Positions 6,786 to 9,784 of a stretch of 9,784 nucleotides of DNA are shown here, piece by piece. The stretch spans positions 1 to 9,784 of the forward strand of contig JAJQGR010000276.1 in NCBI GenBank assembly GCA_021200345.1. Reading direction: 5' to 3'. The notes below the pieces were generated by a model. That model was not told where the DNA came from and ran no database searches. It saw only the letters and a program-made list of their open reading frames with translations. The stretch is from Lachnospiraceae bacterium. GTDB lineage: Bacteria > Bacillota > Clostridia > Lachnospirales > Lachnospiraceae. The position numbers were made by a program, and so were the translations under genes. Each line of letters begins with the position of its first letter. The stretch's first letter is position 1.

Positions 6786-8500
6786 TGGCAGAGAAAAGGC
6801 TTCGCAAAAAAAAGGAACCTCTCGTTTCCAGAAAGCTGTTGATCGGGCTGGTATGCATTGCCCTGGCGGTCATCCTGGTGGCTGCTGTTGTGATGAACAG
6901 TTTAGACAGCTCTGAGGAGGTGGCTTATCGGGAGACGACTGTGGAATACGGCAGTCTGGTAGTAGGAATTACAGAGAGCGGGTCTGTGGAAATCGGCACC
7001 CAGAATCAGGTGTTTGAACTGGATCTGAGCGAGCTGGTGAGAGCCAGTACGTCCGGTTCTTCTGGTTCTTCCGGCTCAGGAGGGGGTATGAATTCCATGG
7101 GCGGTGGCGGCGTTGATGTGTCCAGTGTGTTCAGTCAGATTTTCAGTATGTCCGGCTCTTCCGGCTCCGGAAGCTCCGGTACCATTGGAGACCTGACAGT
7201 GGCCCAGGTAGCCGTGTCTGTAGGCCAGCAGATTTCGGAGGGAGATGTGCTGTATGTGCTGGAGGAGGACACTGTCGCAGAATTGAGAGAACAGCTGGAA
7301 GAAAATGTGGAAGCCGCCCTGGCGGATCTGGAGCTGGTCTACGCTGATCAGGAATCCTCCAGACTGAGCGCTGAATATACCTATCAGTCCAGCATCCTGT
7401 ATGGAGCGTACGCCCAGATCGAGTATGATAATACAGTAAGTTCCCTGCAGGAAGCGGTGACTGAGGCGGAAGAAAAGCTGGCGGAGGCGCAGGAGCAGCT
7501 GGCGGAATATGAGGAGGAGCTGGCGTCTGCCCAGGTTCTCTATGAGCAGGCGCAGATGCTGGCGGACAATCTGGAATACTCCGTGGAGCATAACAATAAG
7601 TGGGACGGCAGCTACAACGCGTATATTTACGCTTCACAGTTCCTGGAGTGGAAAGAGGCCCAGACCTATCTGGAGAGCTGTGAGTCTGAGGTGGAAAATC
7701 TGACAGAAAAGATCGAGCAGACCCAGTCTGATATCACAAGTGATACCCAGCAGCTTGCCAATGCGCAAAGTTCACTTGCCACGGGCACACGGACAGCGCA
7801 GGAAACCTATGATCTGAGGATGCTGGCCTACAATACAGCACAGGAGACCTACGATATTGCCATTGCTTACCTGGATGATGCGGCGGCAGATCAGGAAGAG
7901 ACCTACGCGAATGCGGTGGAGATTCTGGATTCCTTTGACAGCTATATCAGCGGGAATGAAATCCTCTCTGATTATAACGGTGTGGTAACCAGTGTGGCCC
8001 TGGAGGTGGGGGACAATGTGACTACCAATACTACGCTGGTGACCCTGTATGATCAGGATGAGGTGACTGTGACGGTGGCTGTGGATGAGGATGACATGAC
8101 AGATATTGAACTGGGCGGCCAGGTGAATATTTCTTTCACCGCTTATCCGGACGACATCTATCAGGCGGAGGTAACTGAGATTTCTGACGCTTACTATGAC
8201 TCCAGCAGCAACGTGGTCTATGACGTGACTGTAACCATCACCAGCGACGCTTCCGGGCTGTTCCAGGGAATGACAGGAGATGTGACCTTTGTGACCAAGG
8301 AAAGCGAGGAGGTTCTGTACGTCTCCAACCGGGCCATCACCAGAAGCGGCACCAAATCCTACGTGAAGATGCGTGACAGCAACGGGAATGTCATCCAGGT
8401 GGAAGTGACGACCGGTTTTTCTGACGGTGTGTATGTAGAGATTATCGACGGCCTGTCTGAAGGAGATGTGGTTCTGATTGAAAGTGTGGTGAGCAACTGA
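6785..8500 (+). CDS. HlyD/MacA-family adaptor protein 3, with Gly/Ser/Met-rich insert
   Basis: A 571-residue adaptor with a basic N-terminus (RLRKKK), a membrane segment (about 18-38) and a first beta region (about 47-82). An inserted low-complexity stretch (about 87-134) is rich in Gly, Ser and Met, and a short helix-like VDVSSVFSQIF splits it. The first lipoyl half (about 137-159, VSVGQQISEGDVLYVL), a long alpha hairpin (about 160-385), the second lipoyl half (about 392-421) and a beta-barrel (about 425-503) follow. A complete membrane-proximal end (about 508-568, LYVSNRAI and DGLSEGDVVLI) closes the protein with almost no tail. GGAGGT lies 8 nt before the ATG, whose A is the last base of the previous stop (TAATG). 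It is the most standard C-terminus of the three and directly adjoins the permease, so it is the best candidate for the main permease-contacting adaptor. That role is inferred. Confidence 0.9.
   Translation: MAEKRLRKKKEPLVSRKLLIGLVCIALAVILVAAVVMNSLDSSEEVAYRETTVEYGSLVVGITESGSVEIGTQNQVFELDLSELVRASTSGSSGSSGSGGGMNSMGGGGVDVSSVFSQIFSMSGSSGSGSSGTIGDLTVAQVAVSVGQQISEGDVLYVLEEDTVAELREQLEENVEAALADLELVYADQESSRLSAEYTYQSSILYGAYAQIEYDNTVSSLQEAVTEAEEKLAEAQEQLAEYEEELASAQVLYEQAQMLADNLEYSVEHNNKWDGSYNAYIYASQFLEWKEAQTYLESCESEVENLTEKIEQTQSDITSDTQQLANAQSSLATGTRTAQETYDLRMLAYNTAQETYDIAIAYLDDAAADQEETYANAVEILDSFDSYISGNEILSDYNGVVTSVALEVGDNVTTNTTLVTLYDQDEVTVTVAVDEDDMTDIELGGQVNISFTAYPDDIYQAEVTEISDAYYDSSSNVVYDVTVTITSDASGLFQGMTGDVTFVTKESEEVLYVSNRAITRSGTKSYVKMRDSNGNVIQVEVTTGFSDGVYVEIIDGLSEGDVVLIESVVSN
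7055..7180 (+). repeat. Gly/Ser/Met-rich linker pair in adaptor 3
   Basis: Two low-complexity blocks (residues 91-109 and 123-132) are built from GSS and GSG units with TCC-GGT/GGC codons, plus MNSMGGGG. They are separated by a short hydrophobic segment. They sit where adaptor 2 has its poly-Asp run. Confidence 0.75.
7793..7855 (+). repeat. Repeated TAQETYD heptad-pair in the hairpin of adaptor 3
   Basis: TAQETYD occurs at residues 337-343 and again at 351-357, exactly 14 residues (two heptads) apart, with a looser copy (DQEETYA) from residue 369. The DNA copies differ at third positions. The spacing fits a coiled-coil arm extended by internal duplication. Confidence 0.7.
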
Positions 8501-9784
8501 TGAAAATATCCGAAATATTCAGGCTGGTGTATTTGAATCTGATACAGAATAAATTCAAGGTGATTTTGACATCCATCGGTATTGTGGTAGGCAGCGCCAC
8601 CATTGTGCTGGTCATTGCCATCGGCACCGGCAGCCGGGCGGAGGTGGCGGAACAGTTTCAGAATTTGAACGCGGGAGCCATTGACGTTTCCTATGAGGGC
8701 AGCAGCTCGTCTTCTGATTCCTCCACCATGTCTTTCAGCATTGGGGGAACATCTTTCAGCATTGATATGGGCGGAGGAGGCTTTTCCATGGATTTTGGCG
8801 GCGGAGGCGGAGGCGCCGGCAGCCGTACCAGTTCTGAGGCGGTCACTCTGACCACGGATGACATGGAGGATCTGGAGGTGTTTGTGCCGGGACTTTCTGA
8901 CGCGACGATTTCCTATTCCACCACTGCCTCCGTGGAGGGCGGCGACTTAAGCTCCTCCTCCTATTACACGGTGGCCGGCGTGCTGGATAATTATGCTGAG
9001 ATCAGTAACCTTTCCATGGCCATCGGCAGTTTTTTAACCGAGGAAAATAATGAAAATAAAGAAAAGGTCTGTGTTCTGGGTTATAGTACGGCGAAGGAAA
9101 TTTTTGGCAGTGCCTATGATGCCTACGATGAGACCGTGTACATCGACGACCGGCCCTACACCGTGTCCGGAGTACTCTCCGAGATGGGAACTGTGGCTTC
9201 CGGCATCAGTCCTGATACGGCGATCTTTATTCCATATGAAACGGGCATCAAGTACATTACCGGTACCTCCATCAGTCCGACCATCACTGTGATCGCGGAG
9301 AATGTCAATGAGGTGGATACCATTGTGGAAAACATTGAGACCGTGCTGGCGGACAGTTATCCCAACTCTACATTTACCATTTCCGACGCGGGCAGCAAAA
9401 TGGAGGCGGCATCTTCCTCCAACACCACACTGACGCTGCTTTTATATTCCATGTCTGCTATCGTCTTTGTGGTGGGCGGTATCGGAATCATGAACGTATT
9501 GTTTGTGTCCGTCAAGGAGCGTACCAATGAGATTGGAATTCTGAAAGCGCTTGGGTGTTCGAGAAAGGATATCCTGCTGGAGTTTTTGCTGGAGGCAAGC
9601 TGTATCAGCTTTATCGGGGCAGTGATGGGCGTGCTTCTGGCGCTGGCGCTGACGCCGGTGGTGGAGATGTTCTCCGTCAGGGTAGATTTGTCGGTTACCG
9701 CTGTAGGACTGGCGCTTTTGTTTGGTGTGGCAACAGGAAGTATTTTCGGTTTTTATCCGGCTTATAAGGCCTCCAGGCTTGTAC
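8500..9784 (+). CDS. MacB/FtsX-family ABC transporter permease (3' partial)
   Basis: The ATG overlaps the stop of adaptor 3 (TGATG) and the frame stays open to the window end, giving 428 residues. There is only a weak GGTGAG 6 nt upstream, so translation probably depends on coupling. The layout is that of a MacB/YknZ-type permease. A first membrane segment (about 21-42) is followed by the AIGTGSRAEVAEQFQNL boundary and an extracellular MacB-type domain (about 43-305) containing a Gly-rich loop (67-109). The second membrane segment carries the hallmark GGIGIMNVLFVSVKERTNEI (326-345) and GILKALG, and two more segments follow (about 363-387 and 398-418). The end, GFYPAYKASRLV, is normally followed by about 10-15 residues, so very little is missing. 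There is no fused ATPase domain; a separate ATPase is expected downstream. It should power export, or force transmission, with the three adaptors. Substrate unknown. Confidence 0.92.
   Translation, partial: MKISEIFRLVYLNLIQNKFKVILTSIGIVVGSATIVLVIAIGTGSRAEVAEQFQNLNAGAIDVSYEGSSSSSDSSTMSFSIGGTSFSIDMGGGGFSMDFGGGGGGAGSRTSSEAVTLTTDDMEDLEVFVPGLSDATISYSTTASVEGGDLSSSSYYTVAGVLDNYAEISNLSMAIGSFLTEENNENKEKVCVLGYSTAKEIFGSAYDAYDETVYIDDRPYTVSGVLSEMGTVASGISPDTAIFIPYETGIKYITGTSISPTITVIAENVNEVDTIVENIETVLADSYPNSTFTISDAGSKMEAASSSNTTLTLLLYSMSAIVFVVGGIGIMNVLFVSVKERTNEIGILKALGCSRKDILLEFLLEASCISFIGAVMGVLLALALTPVVEMFSVRVDLSVTAVGLALLFGVATGSIFGFYPAYKASRLV
8698..8826 (+). repeat. Ser-rich then Gly/Phe/Met/Asp-rich loop in the permease ectodomain
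   Basis: Residues 67-109 run from a Ser-rich stretch into repeated SFSI, DMGGGG, SMDFGGGG units with many GGC/GGA codons. MacB-type permeases often have a Gly-rich loop at this place, so its position is typical. The repeated Phe-Ser-Ile/Met and Asp-Met pattern is more elaborate than usual and echoes the tail of adaptor 2. Confidence 0.7.

Noticed and set aside
7076..7591. Long antisense open frame (171 codons) inside adaptor 3
   Set aside because: It mirrors a biased Glu/Ala/Gln-rich coding region, has no ribosome binding site and no recognisable protein features.
9050..9767. Two short + strand frames inside the permease region
   Set aside because: They are out of frame with the clearly conserved permease sequence (GGIGIMNVLFVSVKER), which runs uninterrupted to the window end.
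1..9784. tRNA, rRNA, CRISPR arrays, insertion sequences
   Set aside because: No cloverleaf, rRNA-like, spaced-repeat or transposase signatures were seen; the window is almost fully occupied by six coding genes.

Overview
The window looks like chromosomal DNA from a Gram-positive gut anaerobe of the Clostridia, most likely a Lachnospiraceae-type bacterium. This is inferred from strong AGGAGG-like ribosome binding sites, densely overlapping genes, moderate GC content, a GH88/DUF2264 carbohydrate pair, and MacA/MacB-like transport genes without any visible outer-membrane component. Species cannot be assigned from the sequence alone. All six genes are on the + strand, in two transcription units.

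Region 1 (2-3117) is the end of a glycan-degradation operon. It holds a GH88 unsaturated glucuronyl hydrolase, cut at its 5' end by the window edge, then 20 nt later a complete DUF2264 protein. Neither shows a visible export signal (the first residues of GH88 are missing), so they probably act in the cytoplasm on imported oligosaccharides carrying unsaturated uronic acids. A Ser-x-x-Ser-x-Lys motif in the GH88 protein hints at sulfated glycosaminoglycan fragments. A rho-independent terminator (3155-3198) closes this unit.

Region 2 (3199-3384) is a promoter region with a perfect TATAAT, no good -35 box and a tandem 9-bp repeat next to the -10. It precedes a leader of roughly 115 nt.

Region 3 (3385-9784) is a tightly coupled export operon: three different HlyD/MacA-type membrane-fusion (adaptor) proteins in a row, followed by a MacB/FtsX-type ABC permease whose last residues lie beyond the window. 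Every junction is a stop/start overlap (ATGA, TAATG, TGATG), which suggests coupled translation. The three adaptors share a core (N-terminal membrane anchor, split lipoyl domain, long alpha hairpin, beta-barrel) but have diverged. The first lacks the C-terminal membrane-proximal domain, the second carries ten consecutive Asp and a DFDM-repeat tail, and the third carries Gly/Ser/Met-rich linkers. The permease ectodomain has a similar Gly/Phe/Met/Asp-rich loop. No ATPase gene is present; it is expected downstream. The best candidate for an unusual system is this three-adaptor exporter, possibly a mixed adaptor assembly on one MacB-like (YknZ-like) permease.
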